Below are positions 17,672 to 26,113 of a stretch of DNA of 64,000 nt, piece after piece; the first letter of the stretch is position 1; each line of letters opens with the position of its first letter. The notes beneath the pieces are model-generated. The model was given only the letters and a program-made list of their open reading frames with translations. It ran no database searches and was not told the origin of the DNA. Source of the stretch: Xanthomonas fragariae (GTDB lineage: Bacteria; Pseudomonadota; Gammaproteobacteria; Xanthomonadales; Xanthomonadaceae); NCBI RefSeq assembly GCF_900183975.1, contig NZ_LT853882.1:4208103-4272102 (forward strand), written 5' to 3'. Made by a program: the position numbers and the translations under genes.

Positions 17672-19066
17672 TCATTCGCTGTTGATCTTACCGCGCAGCC
17701 ATTTCAAGAAACTCTTGGGCGCTGGCTTCTCAAGGCGCTCTGCTTGCTGCAAGCGTCTCTTGTTGTTTATCTCAATCTCCAGTGCCGCTTCGTATTGCGC
17801 CTGCGTGTTCTCAAGAAAACGATCTGACGTTGGCGATGTTGGCCCTTGCGCGAACTCGAAATACTCCAGATTTGGCGACGCCCGCCTTGACGCGTCCTGA
17901 AAATAATCCCGAACTTGCGGAGCTGATGGCGGCAAGCCCTGAGACAACTCCGAATCTGGTGCAGCAGACTTCGACACCTCTTGAAAACGAGACACGAGCG
18001 CTACTAACGACTCAGGCGTTTCCGGCTCCCTGCGAAGCTTGCGGATATCGTTAACCTGATAGTTCTGAATCAAATGATTCTCCATATGTTCCATGAGTTT
18101 TACTTTTTCTAAAAATTTTTCCTTTTCGGAGCTATTAGCAATGCTGCGATTTTCAGTTTTTTGACTGAGCGCGTCACTGTCGTCAGGATTTTCAACATCA
18201 TCCATGAGCGTGAGTTTATCAAATATTCCGATGCCGTCCAGGTCTTGTTCGTCGGAAAATAAATTGAAAATATCCTGCTTGTGCGATTCATCGATATTCT
18301 GCCAGAAAAGGTTTTTTGGGTTGGCGTCACGCGCCCAGGGTATCGAGAGCTCATCACCGGGGTTCCCGATGTCGCCTTGTTCTGCTTTACCGCTCTCTTC
18401 TTCAATGGTCGCAAGTCGTTTGGGCGCAATTGCATTTTCTTTCGTCGCATCGAGCTCTTCGATTTCGCTGCGTGTGCCGCTGCCACCGGCGTCTTCGACA
18501 TGCATATGAACATGTGAAGCAGGCTTGTCTATGGCATCAGTGAAAGTAGCCAGTGGTGCATCAGCTTCGTGCATCTCTTTTGTTTGTTTGAAAAGCTCTT
18601 CAAGTGATTTGCGTTTTCTTGCCACCTGCGCGCCGCTCACCGAGCTTTGGCCACGCGTTGCCAGCCTAGTCGGCGCTTCAGCAGGCATTTCACTAGCCAG
18701 GTAGACTGAATGGGCAGGGGCCATCCTATGAGACGCCGATCCGGCATCGGAATTCCGCTGCTCTGACCTCCCATCCCTAACGTTGGGAGTGGCTTTGTGC
18801 GACATCCTGCCATCAGACTTGATACTGTTTTTCCGTGGTGTGCTTGCCACAGAATTAAAGCATAAGCTATGCAATAAAAATTTCTCTGGCTTGAAGCTGG
18901 GTTTCTGGGATGTTTTCCGGTTAGGAGGCCTGCGCGCAAGCGGACTCTCAGGATCGGGGCCCCGATTGATCGACGGCCGGTGCGCATCCACAGTCGTGTC
19001 GCTCGGGCCTTGGGCAACAGGTTTGGGCTGCTGTTTATGACAGTTTGATATGAATGGCAACTTCAA
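17672..19066 (-). CDS. AT-rich hypothetical protein, type III effector-like
   Basis: The 464-residue product is hydrophilic and has no membrane segment. The first 100 residues are rich in Ser, Pro, Thr and basic residues, as in type III effectors; the middle is acidic (residues about 195-290), and the C-terminal 60 residues are a likely helical/coiled-coil segment (RFLENTQAQYEAALEIE). A TTG at 19066 has GAGG seven bases upstream; an ATG at about 18806 is an alternative start. The 18060-18300 part is notably AT-rich compared with the chromosome, a sign of transfer. No exact PIP box (TTCGB-N15-TTCGB) was found in 19067-19330. I do not recognise the family; effector status is inference. Confidence 0.55.
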   Translation of the reverse strand: MKLPFISNCHKQQPKPVAQGPSDTTVDAHRPSINRGPDPESPLARRPPNRKTSQKPSFKPEKFLLHSLCFNSVASTPRKNSIKSDGRMSHKATPNVRDGRSEQRNSDAGSASHRMAPAHSVYLASEMPAEAPTRLATRGQSSVSGAQVARKRKSLEELFKQTKEMHEADAPLATFTDAIDKPASHVHMHVEDAGGSGTRSEIEELDATKENAIAPKRLATIEEESGKAEQGDIGNPGDELSIPWARDANPKNLFWQNIDESHKQDIFNLFSDEQDLDGIGIFDKLTLMDDVENPDDSDALSQKTENRSIANSSEKEKFLEKVKLMEHMENHLIQNYQVNDIRKLRREPETPESLVALVSRFQEVSKSAAPDSELSQGLPPSAPQVRDYFQDASRRASPNLEYFEFAQGPTSPTSDRFLENTQAQYEAALEIEINNKRRLQQAERLEKPAPKSFLKWLRGKINSE

Positions 19067-19957
19067 GGTAGTACCTCATCCGGATCGGCGACCAGAGCAC
19101 TTACAATGCCTGGCGGATTGACAAAAGTTGTGAGCAGTTCCTCGTGACGGAAGTCTTAACCGAGTCTAGTGCTCCCTGGTCTGCGTGCAAACCGCGTCAT
19201 GGCACCTGCGAATAACTCACGGCAGACGCTGCTGCGTTTGCGCGTCAGCCTAAAAATCGGTAATGCGCATAACACCGGGTTGGCCACTTGCGCATTGCCT
19301 CGATGGCCTCGATCGCCGCTCGAAACCCCATGATTTACTAGGTCAGGCGCTGCCTGATGCGGGCGCCAGGATGCTTGCCACCATTCCAGTATCCGGCCGG
19401 CCGTGAACCGCAGCTCCGGGCCGGGGTTTCCGGGTAATTTTTGGTGTAGGTATTTCATGGCGCCAATTATTGCGACGAATTTATTGTTGACTCCAACGTC
19501 TCACGGACTGCACCGTCAATTCGTGGCCGAAGGCGAAACGCTAGAGCCTTGTGCGAACAACTCAGCCGACGCGTGGCGCGAGTTACTTCAAACTTTGGGA
19601 TTTGTTTAGTTTTATTGTGGGATTGGTTTTTTAGCCGCATGCAGTTGTGTAAGACGCGTTGATCTGTGTAGCCGGGCAACTACCCGGACTTTCTGGCTAC
19701 GCATCGCACTGCGGCACCGACCTTCGACCAGCGGCTACGCCAAGGTCAGCCGAATAAGAGTGGCTAACAAAACGACTGCGCTCACCGCCAGGCGGGCGCG
19801 GCCGGTACTCGGAATCGGCGTGTCCGGCGCACGCACAAGGAAAGCCGCCTGACGCCGCCACACTCCCGCACCCGCCGCACTTCCCGGCAGGTAGCCACGA
19901 ACGCATGCGCCCAGCGAACCGGTAAACTGAGCGGCACAGATCCGCCGCCGCAGTGCC
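19067..19957. other. Gene-free accessory stretch with a half MITE
   Basis: About 890 bases between the effector-like gene and the ParD-like antitoxin. Open frames exist (for example 19156-19458, minus) but show no domain. The only recognised structure is the truncated palindromic repeat at 19758. Confidence 0.35.
19758..19827. repeat. MITE-like repeat, copy 3, one half only
   Basis: Starts GAGTGGCTAACAAAACGACT after TAA (19755-19757) and follows the complement of the right half of copy 2 through GGCGCGGCCGG and CTCGGAATCGGC. The second inverted end is missing, so it is truncated. Confidence 0.65.
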
Positions 19958-20164
19958 ATGTCCGCCATCAAGCAAGAAGCTCACGCGCTGATCGACACGC
20001 TGCCCGAAACGGCCAGCTGGCAGGACGTGGTGCGCGTGGTGGACACCGCCAGGATTGAGGCCGCCGTACTGGACGGCATTGCCGCAGCGGATCAGGGCGC
20101 CCTTGCCGCTCCGGCACAGGTGACGGCACTGTTCGCCAAATGGGGCGTTGATGTTGCGGCGTGA
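19958..20164 (+). CDS. ParD-like antitoxin
   Basis: A 68-residue acidic protein (SAIKQEAHALIDTLPETASW, then VVRVVDTARIEAAVLDGIAAAD) with the small addiction-module antitoxin pattern. It directly precedes and overlaps by 14 bases a ParE/RelE-like toxin frame, the standard order for a type II antitoxin-toxin pair. The C-terminal part (residues 40-68) would bind the toxin. Start ATG 19958 is the first in frame. Regulation by autorepression is typical of the family; no operator was pinpointed. Confidence 0.7.
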   Translation: MSAIKQEAHALIDTLPETASWQDVVRVVDTARIEAAVLDGIAAADQGALAAPAQVTALFAKWGVDVAA

Positions 20165-21263
20165 CTGGACCGTCCCGGCCGCCACGCAGTTTGCACACGC
20201 CCAGGATCACTACCACGCGCTCAACCCGACTGCCGCCACGGCGATGGCGCGGCAGGTGCTGGAAGCCACCCGGACCCTAGCCGAGCAACCCGGTCGCGGT
20301 CGCGCCGGCCGGGTTGCCGGCACGCGCGAGTGGATGGTCAAGCAGACGCCGTACGTGCTGGTCTACCGCGTGCGCGACGACGCACTGCAGCTGCTTCACG
20401 TCCGACTGGATGCCCGGGGCTGGCTGCCGCCCACCGAACCGACGATCGAACGCTTCGAGCCCTGGATCGCCTCGCTGATCAGCGCTCTGCTGCATGTGCT
20501 GATGCTGCTGATCGTGCTGTCGGCCTCCACGCCCACCATGACCCCACCGCAGGGCTCGGCCAGCGGTGGCCGCACCAAGGTGGATTTCGTCGGCGACACC
20601 GGCCGGCCCGAGCTACCCACGCACTCGCCGACGCCGATCCCGCCGTTGCAAAAGCCCGCCCCGGAGCCGCCGCCGCCGACCCCCTCGCCGGTGCAGTCCA
20701 CCCTGGTCAAGACCGCCAAAAATCCGATCCCGCCCGCGGGCAACACCCGGCGCGGTGGACTGGTCGAGCAACGCCAGACGCAACCCGTGCAGCGCCCCAC
20801 CCCGCCGCAACCGCCGGCAGAACCGTCATCGCCGCCCCAGCACCGCGCCGAAACCTGGACCGGCCACCCACCGGGCATGCTCGAAGAAGAAGCCGACGCC
20901 ACCGAAGACGGCGTATCCAATGCGCCCACCATCAGCGAAGGCCGCCGCCGCGGCCGCAACAACGCCCAACCCAGCATGGATGTGGGCGGCTACCAGGTGT
21001 ATTACGAAGTGCGCAGCGAAACCCAGCTACGCAACTGGCGCGACCAGGGCATGAAGGAAGTGGCCATCGTCCTGCCCGGCACCCAATACCGCATGGTCTG
21101 CCCACTGGAAGTCGCTCTCAAACGCGGCTCCAGCAAATGCCGCCTGCTGCCGCCGGACTCCCCTGAACTGAAAGACATCGGCGATGCCCGCGAGGTCATC
21201 AATATGATGGAGGTCTATCAGCAGGGCGAACCGGTATGGCGTGGGCCTGGGCCGTATCGGTGA
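20151..21263 (+). CDS. ParE/RelE-like toxin fused to a proline-rich TonB-like membrane protein
   Basis: Residues 1-95 match the ParE/RelE fold: LRRDWTVPAATQFAHAQDHY, MARQVLEATRTLAEQPGRGR, GTREWMVKQTPYVLVYRVRD and LQLLHVRLDARGW. Such toxins normally stop here. The frame instead continues with a transmembrane segment (WIASLISALLHVLMLLIVLS, about residues 105-125), a long Pro/Thr-rich linker, and a C-terminal domain containing GGYQVYYEVRSETQLRNW and IVLPGTQYRMVCPLEVALK. This second part looks like an independent periplasmic envelope protein. The fusion is probably caused by loss of the intervening stop and start. The total is about 370 residues. Whether the toxin half is active while membrane-tethered is unknown. 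Confidence 0.6.
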   Translation: MLRRDWTVPAATQFAHAQDHYHALNPTAATAMARQVLEATRTLAEQPGRGRAGRVAGTREWMVKQTPYVLVYRVRDDALQLLHVRLDARGWLPPTEPTIERFEPWIASLISALLHVLMLLIVLSASTPTMTPPQGSASGGRTKVDFVGDTGRPELPTHSPTPIPPLQKPAPEPPPPTPSPVQSTLVKTAKNPIPPAGNTRRGGLVEQRQTQPVQRPTPPQPPAEPSSPPQHRAETWTGHPPGMLEEEADATEDGVSNAPTISEGRRRGRNNAQPSMDVGGYQVYYEVRSETQLRNWRDQGMKEVAIVLPGTQYRMVCPLEVALKRGSSKCRLLPPDSPELKDIGDAREVINMMEVYQQGEPVWRGPGPYR

Positions 21264-21432
21264 GTGGTGAGGCATAAAGTGGTTGCAGGTGATGCCTAGA
21301 GTCCGCTGCGTCCCTTTTTGGAGCAGGATATCCTCGAAGTTGCCTGGGTGCTTGTACTTCTCCAAAGTGCAAGCACTCTGAGCACTCCAATTACTTCTTA
21401 TCCGTAGTTATCTCTACTTCTAGCGCCGAGGC

Positions 21433-21552
21433 ATGCGCTTGAAAGATGCAAAAGTCCGGAATCAGCGCATGCTTATTTTTGTTGATGAGTCAGGCACTTT
21501 CACTCCGACAGACAAAGTTGACGCCTTCTCAGTAGTCTCGGCTTATGCAATA
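21433..21552 (+). pseudogene. DUF3800-like protein, 5' fragment cut by an IS
   Basis: An ATG at 21433 opens MRLKDAKVRNQRMLIFVDES and then GTFTPTDKVDAFSVVSAYAI before running into the IS3-family element. The IFVDESGTF motif is the start of DUF3800 (RNase H-like fold), found in phages and defence-related loci. The remainder of the gene is not found right of the IS, so the downstream part is deleted or moved. Confidence 0.6.
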
Positions 21553-22649
21553 CGACGTCCCCCCAATTTTGAGTAGCGCCTCAGTTTGGAGTCCAATTCC
21601 CTACCCCGAGGAGATTGGACGTGAAGAAGCGCTTTACCGAAGAGCAGATCATTGGCTTCCTGCGCGAAGCCGAAAACGCGCGGCTGAAGAAGTTGCTGGC
21701 CGAGCAGCTGTTCGAGAACGACCTGATCAAGGATGCGCTGCGAAAAAAGTGGTGAGCGCACCGGCGCGTCGTGCGCTGGTGCGCGAGTGGATCGGGTGCG
21801 GTGCCAGCGAGCGTCGCGCCTTGGCAGCGATCGGCATGAGCGCCAGTGCGCTGCGCTATCGCCCGTGCGAAGACCGCAACGTTGAGCTACGCGAGCGCAT
21901 TCTTGCGCTGGCGCATCGCCATCGCCGCTATGGCGTGGGGATGATCTATCTCAAACTTCGTCAGGAAGGACGCGTCGTGAACTACAAGCGCGTGGAGCGG
22001 TTGTACCGCGAACAGCAGTTGCAGGTCCGGCGCCGCAGGCGCAAGAAGGTGCCGGTGGGCGAGCGCCAACCATTGTTGCGGCCATCGCAGGCCAACCAGG
22101 TGTGGTCGATGGACTTCGTGTTCGACCGCACTGCCGAAGGTCGGGTGCTCAAGTGTCTGGTGATCGTGGACGACGCAACCCACGAAGCGGTCGCCATCGA
22201 CGTGGAGCGCGCGATCTCGGGACGCGGCGTTGCGCGCGTGCTGGACCGACTGGCACACAGTCGCGGTTTGCCGCAGGTGATCCGCACCGAGCGCGAAGCC
22301 TGCCCTCGGGGCACAACGGCAAGGAGTTTTGCGGCATGGCGATGGTCGCCTGGGCGCACGCCCGTGGTGTGCAGCTACGGCTCATCCAGCCGGGCAAACC
22401 GAACCAGAACGCCTACGTCGAATCGTTCAACGGCCGACTACGCGACGAATGCCTCAACGAACACTGGTTCCCGACGTTGCTGCATGCACGCACCGAGATC
22501 GAACACTGGCGACGCGAATACAACGAGGACCGACCCAAGAAAGCAATCGGCGGCATGACGCCGGCCGCTTATGCCCAACATCTGGCAAACACCGATATCA
22601 TCAGGCCCGGACTCTAAACCCGGCCGCTACTCAGGGCGGGGGGACGTCG
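21553..22649 (+). mobile_element. IS3-family (IS407 group-like) element, copy 1, internally deleted
   Basis: The inverted ends are CGACGTCCCCCC and GGGGGGACGTCG. The copy is 1097 bp and lacks 129 bp of orfA that copy 2 (58364-59589) keeps. Outside that gap the two copies are nearly identical. Right of it, 22650-22780 is also shared with copy 2. No direct target duplication is visible. Confidence 0.8.
21621..22617 (+). pseudogene. IS3-family transposase OrfA/OrfB, copy 1, inactive
   Basis: OrfA starts GTGAAGAAGCGC (KKRFTEEQIIGFLREAE) and jumps directly to NARLKKLLAEQLFENDL: 43 codons containing the helix-turn-helix are deleted in frame. OrfB encodes SMDFVFDRTAEGRVLKCLVI with the first catalytic Asp, but at 22291-22313 a 23-bp insertion splits the TDNGKEF block that holds the second Asp and shifts the frame. 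The rest continues as GMAMVAWAHARGVQLRLIQP and PNQNAYVESFNGRLRDECLN with the catalytic Glu. The element cannot move on its own. Confidence 0.8.
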
Positions 22650-22780
22650 CAGGCACGATAGCCACAACGCGCCGAGCCGGAGCAATCGAATCTGAGATAT
22701 TCAGTCCGGCATTAGTAGCGCGAAGACTTATCGGTCGGAACCAAAGATTGCAAGATCAAAAACCTGGAAACAAAGATCTA
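22650..22780. repeat. 131-bp duplicated segment, right flank of IS3 copy 1
   Basis: This stretch is identical by eye to 59590-59720, the right flank of IS3 copy 2, and lies outside the inverted end of the IS. It ends at CAAAGATCTA, where copy 1 then has another IS. It has no clear coding content of its own. Confidence 0.8.
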
Positions 22781-23637
22781 GAGCGTGTTATGAACTTTGC
22801 CCTTGTCACGCTAACGTATACGGATGAAGCCTCGTAAGCCTTATTCCACCGATATTTCCGACGAAGAATGGGCCTTTGCGGCTCCCTATTTGACGCTGAT
22901 GGACGTGCAGGCACCGCAGCGCAAGTATGAGCTACGCGCGATGTTCAACGCACTGCGGTGGATCGCGCGCGCCGGCGCACCATGGCGATTGCTTCCCAAC
23001 GATTTTCCGCCCTGGGAAGCGGTGTATCAGCAAACACAGCGCTGGCTGCAAGCGGGCTGCTTTGAGGCCATGGTCAGTGATCTGCGCTCACTCTTGCGTG
23101 TGGCGCAAGGGAAAAAAGGCCAGCCGAGCGCGGTCATTTTCGATGCTCGCACGCTGCAGTCCACCTGCGAAAGCGGGCCGCGTGCTGGATACGATGGCTA
23201 TAAACGCAAGAAAGGCAGCAAGGTACACATGGCCGTCGATACGCTTGGACATCTGCTCGCTGTCCAGGTGACGCCGGCTAATGAGCAGGAGCGCGCGCAA
23301 GTCCGATCGTTGGCACAAGAGGTACAACACGTGACCGGTGAAACGGTCAAGATCGCCTTTGTTGATCAGGGCTACACCGGTCAAGAACCGGCGCAGGCGG
23401 CCACGGAAGAAGGCATTGAGTTGCAAGTGATCAAGCTGCAAGAAGCGAAAAAAGGCTTTGTCTTGCTGCCGCGCCGTTGGGTTGTCGAGCGCAGCTTCGG
23501 ATGGGCCAATCGTTTCAGACGGCTGGCACGCGACTACGAGCGATTGCCGGAAACCTTGGCCGGTTTGCACTTCGTCGTCTTCACGATCCTGATGCTTGGA
23601 AATGCAGCCACCCTCTTTCAAAGTTCATAACACGCTC
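22781..23637 (+). mobile_element. IS5-family element, 857 bp, apparently intact
   Basis: Ends are GAGCGTGTTATGAACTTTG and its complement CAAAGTTCATAACACGCTC. TA flanks both ends, consistent with a 2-bp target duplication. It is inserted at the right limit of the duplicated 131-bp segment. Confidence 0.8.
22824..23630 (+). CDS. IS5-family transposase
   Basis: This 268-residue transposase is complete in one frame. It has an N-terminal ISDEEWAFAAPYLTLMD, the insertion domain WRLLPNDFPPWEAVYQQ, a DDE core with AVIFDARTLQSTCESG, FVDQGYTGQEPAQAA, and the C-terminal RRWVVERSFGWANRFRRLAR with the catalytic Glu. Start ATG 22824 is 43 bases inside the left end, as usual. No defect is visible, so the element could be active. 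Confidence 0.85.
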   Translation: MKPRKPYSTDISDEEWAFAAPYLTLMDVQAPQRKYELRAMFNALRWIARAGAPWRLLPNDFPPWEAVYQQTQRWLQAGCFEAMVSDLRSLLRVAQGKKGQPSAVIFDARTLQSTCESGPRAGYDGYKRKKGSKVHMAVDTLGHLLAVQVTPANEQERAQVRSLAQEVQHVTGETVKIAFVDQGYTGQEPAQAATEEGIELQVIKLQEAKKGFVLLPRRWVVERSFGWANRFRRLARDYERLPETLAGLHFVVFTILMLGNAATLFQSS

Positions 23638-23640
23638 TAA

Positions 23641-24796
23641 GGAAGGTCTGAACAACGCACCAGACCTCTAAAATTCGAGCCTGCTGCGTGCCAATAGCGC
23701 ACAGAGTTGATGCGTACGATACGATTTCTACGGTTTCTTGCGGCGTTGGCTGGCGCCAGACAGCATTATCCCCTGGCCGGCAGCAACTGCCGGCGCACCA
23801 TCCACAGATTGGATAGTGCGAACAGGGTCAGCACATGCGCGGTGTTCTTGGCCAGGCCGCGATAGCGGACCTTGGTGTAGCCAAACTGGCGTTTGATCAC
23901 GCGGAATGGATGCTCCACCTTCGCACGCACACTTGCTTTGAAGTATTCCCAACGTTCTTCCTGGCGGCGCTCGCGTTTGTTGCCAATGGCTTGAATCGTC
24001 GAACGCTTGGCGGCAATGAAAAAACCAGCCTTGCAGGTCTGCAGTTCTTCGCGTTTGTCCGCACCGGTGTAGCCGCTGTCGCCGAACACACTGTCTTCTT
24101 TGCCGTGCAGCAATGCGTGGGTCACCGTGACATCGGCCACATTGGCAGCCGTACAACGGACGTGGTGCACCAGCCCGGAAAACTCATCCACGCCGATGGG
24201 TGCCTTCATCCCGAAATACCACTGATTGCCTTTCTTGGTCTGATGCATTTCAGGGTCGCGCGCGCGGTCGGTGTTCTTGGTCGAACTGGGCGCAGCGATC
24301 AGGGTTGCATCGACGATCGTGCCGGACCGCAGGCTCTGACCCTTGCGCACCAGATCCGCGTTGACGGCCTCCAGCATCCGCGCTGCAAGGCCATGGGTTT
24401 CCAGCAAGCGGCGAAAGTTGAGAATCGTGGTCTCGTCGGGAACATTGTCCAAACCGCCGAGCCGGGCAAAACGGCGCAAGGTCCGGATCTGGTGCAACGC
24501 TTCTTCCATCGCCGGATCGCTCAACGCATACCACTGCCGCAGCAAATGAATCCGCAACATCGTCGCCAGTGCGTACGGCTGTCGACCAGGCCGCCCCGAC
24601 ACCGGATAGTGCGGCGCGATCAGTCCGAGCAAATGCCTCCACGGAACCACCTGCTCCATCTCGGCCAGGAAGATCTCGCAGCAAGTCTGCTTGCGCTTGC
24701 CCCAACCTTCAGCGTCACCGAACGTCAGTTGCATGGATGACTCCTCAACGTAGGTGTGTAGTGTCGCGCATTTGAAGTGCGTTGTTCAGAGGTTCC
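23641..24796 (-). mobile_element. IS5-family (IS5 group) element, 1156 bp, CTAA target duplication
   Basis: Ends are GGAAGGTCTGAACAAC on the left and the complement of GGAACCTCTGAACAAC on the right, like the IS5 group. CTAA occurs on both sides (23637-23640 and 24797-24800), the expected 4-bp duplication. It inserted directly next to the previous element, using its last base as part of the target. Confidence 0.9.
23766..24734 (-). CDS. IS5-group transposase
   Basis: This 322-residue transposase is complete. Features are QLTFGDAEGWGKRKQT, the N-terminal EMEQVVPWRHLLGLIAPHYP, ALATMLRIHLLRQWYALSDP, and the DDE core with GTIVDATLIAAPSSTKNTD, SVFGDSGYTGADKRE and VRAKVEHPFRVIKRQFGYTK with the catalytic Glu. 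Length matches IS5-group enzymes. No frameshift is seen, so it may be active. Confidence 0.9.
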   Translation of the reverse strand: MQLTFGDAEGWGKRKQTCCEIFLAEMEQVVPWRHLLGLIAPHYPVSGRPGRQPYALATMLRIHLLRQWYALSDPAMEEALHQIRTLRRFARLGGLDNVPDETTILNFRRLLETHGLAARMLEAVNADLVRKGQSLRSGTIVDATLIAAPSSTKNTDRARDPEMHQTKKGNQWYFGMKAPIGVDEFSGLVHHVRCTAANVADVTVTHALLHGKEDSVFGDSGYTGADKREELQTCKAGFFIAAKRSTIQAIGNKRERRQEERWEYFKASVRAKVEHPFRVIKRQFGYTKVRYRGLAKNTAHVLTLFALSNLWMVRRQLLPARG

Positions 24797-24978
24797 CTAA
24801 CGGACCAAATTCGGCCAAGTGGTCCAAAAAGACTTTACGAAAAACGCATCTTGGTGGGCTTTGCAATTCAAGATCGCAGGGCCATATTTGATTCGATCAT
24901 TCACCACCTTTCCGGGTAACGCTATACAACATAGCCAGCGAGGAGCTACTCAGAGCTCCTCGCTGGCGACAGCATCTA

Positions 24979-25992
24979 TCAATATAAAACGGTTACAGAA
25001 GTATCGGTTGTGTGCACGTCATAATTGCACTGAGGAGTAAGACCCGAATGATCAGGCCCATGCTGCTCCCAAGGTGGAGAAGTGACGCGACCCATATTTT
25101 GATCATAGACGGCGATATTACTAAACGTCAGCATCCCGCCATCTGGCAACTCGTTGCAACTACTTACAGCATAGACTTCCAAAGCTCCTCCTACGATCAA
25201 ACTTGGATCACCGTAAGGCACGCTCGTCAATCTGACGCTTCGACCAGACGTGATATTTTTCGTATCAATATTCCAGCGATTGCAGGCAACACCAGGTGCG
25301 CAGGTTGAATAAGTATCACCAACGATTTGATCACCTGATTTCGCAGGGATATAATCACTAGTCCACACGGTTCCATCTTCGCAACAATTCCAGCTACTGA
25401 GGTCCCAAGTATTAGATTCTGCTCGATACCCCAACACAGGCTGAAGAATCGTTTCTCCCTGCATGCCTGGGAAGTAATAAATCGTTTGCTTAGAACGAAC
25501 CCTTGGATTTGGCGGAACTTTCCAGCTTGCTACAATTCGCCCAATTTGGCTGGAAGTTATATAACTTCCAAAAGCCAACCAACTTTGAGAAATGGTTGGG
25601 GGACTTACTTTGTGATTTTGCGCAAGCGAGTTCCTCTCACTCGACCTTGCGAGGTTTCCTTGCAGAGTTCGCCCATCGGGTTTCACACGCACGCCATCAC
25701 GCGTGAAGTTGTCCTGATTACAGATCTTCCGCTGCTCTAACCAACCGGTGACACGCTGAATTCCTCCATCCTGCGTGATATGGTCTCCATCGTGAATCTG
25801 CTGAACACAGGAAGGCGAAAAATAACCGAACGGAGTTATCACGTAGTCGGCTGGGACACCCGCTGGTCTAGCCCCAAGATTTCGCTCAGCAGCGGTAGCA
25901 AAGCCGGCCACTGCAATTGAAGCAATCAAAACAAGCCCTGCAGCCAATCTTCCCACGCTAAATTTTACGCAAGACGTTTCTGAAATTTTCAT
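24979..25992 (-). CDS. Secreted protein of unknown function, AT-rich
   Basis: The 337-residue protein starts with a signal peptide (basic residues, then LAAGLVLIASIAVAGFATAA, cleavage near AAERN). The mature part has several paired Cys and a beta-rich look: TIYYFPGMQGETILQPVLGY, WDLSSWNCCEDGTVW and SGDQIVGDTYS. This arrangement resembles secreted concanavalin-like or neprosin/eqolisin-type domains of fungi and plant-associated bacteria, but I cannot assign it. AAGGA lies 8 bases before the ATG. The coding sequence is clearly more AT-rich than the core genome and is bracketed by IS elements, suggesting acquisition. Confidence 0.65.
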   Translation of the reverse strand: MKISETSCVKFSVGRLAAGLVLIASIAVAGFATAAERNLGARPAGVPADYVITPFGYFSPSCVQQIHDGDHITQDGGIQRVTGWLEQRKICNQDNFTRDGVRVKPDGRTLQGNLARSSERNSLAQNHKVSPPTISQSWLAFGSYITSSQIGRIVASWKVPPNPRVRSKQTIYYFPGMQGETILQPVLGYRAESNTWDLSSWNCCEDGTVWTSDYIPAKSGDQIVGDTYSTCAPGVACNRWNIDTKNITSGRSVRLTSVPYGDPSLIVGGALEVYAVSSCNELPDGGMLTFSNIAVYDQNMGRVTSPPWEQHGPDHSGLTPQCNYDVHTTDTSVTVLY

Positions 25993-26113
25993 AGAAATCC
26001 TTTTTAAGGAAATGATTATTTAATATGCAATAGCCGCTAGAACGGCAGTTGCGGCCGCATTAGGCGCCAAGAATTACTAATAGGCCGTGCGCCAAGTCAC
26101 TAAATAGTCGTCC

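Noticed and set aside
19241..19330. Imperfect PIP box (TTCGA-N15-ATCGA) upstream of the effector-like gene
   Set aside because: Neither half matches TTCGB fully and it is over 200 bases from the start; it is likely chance.
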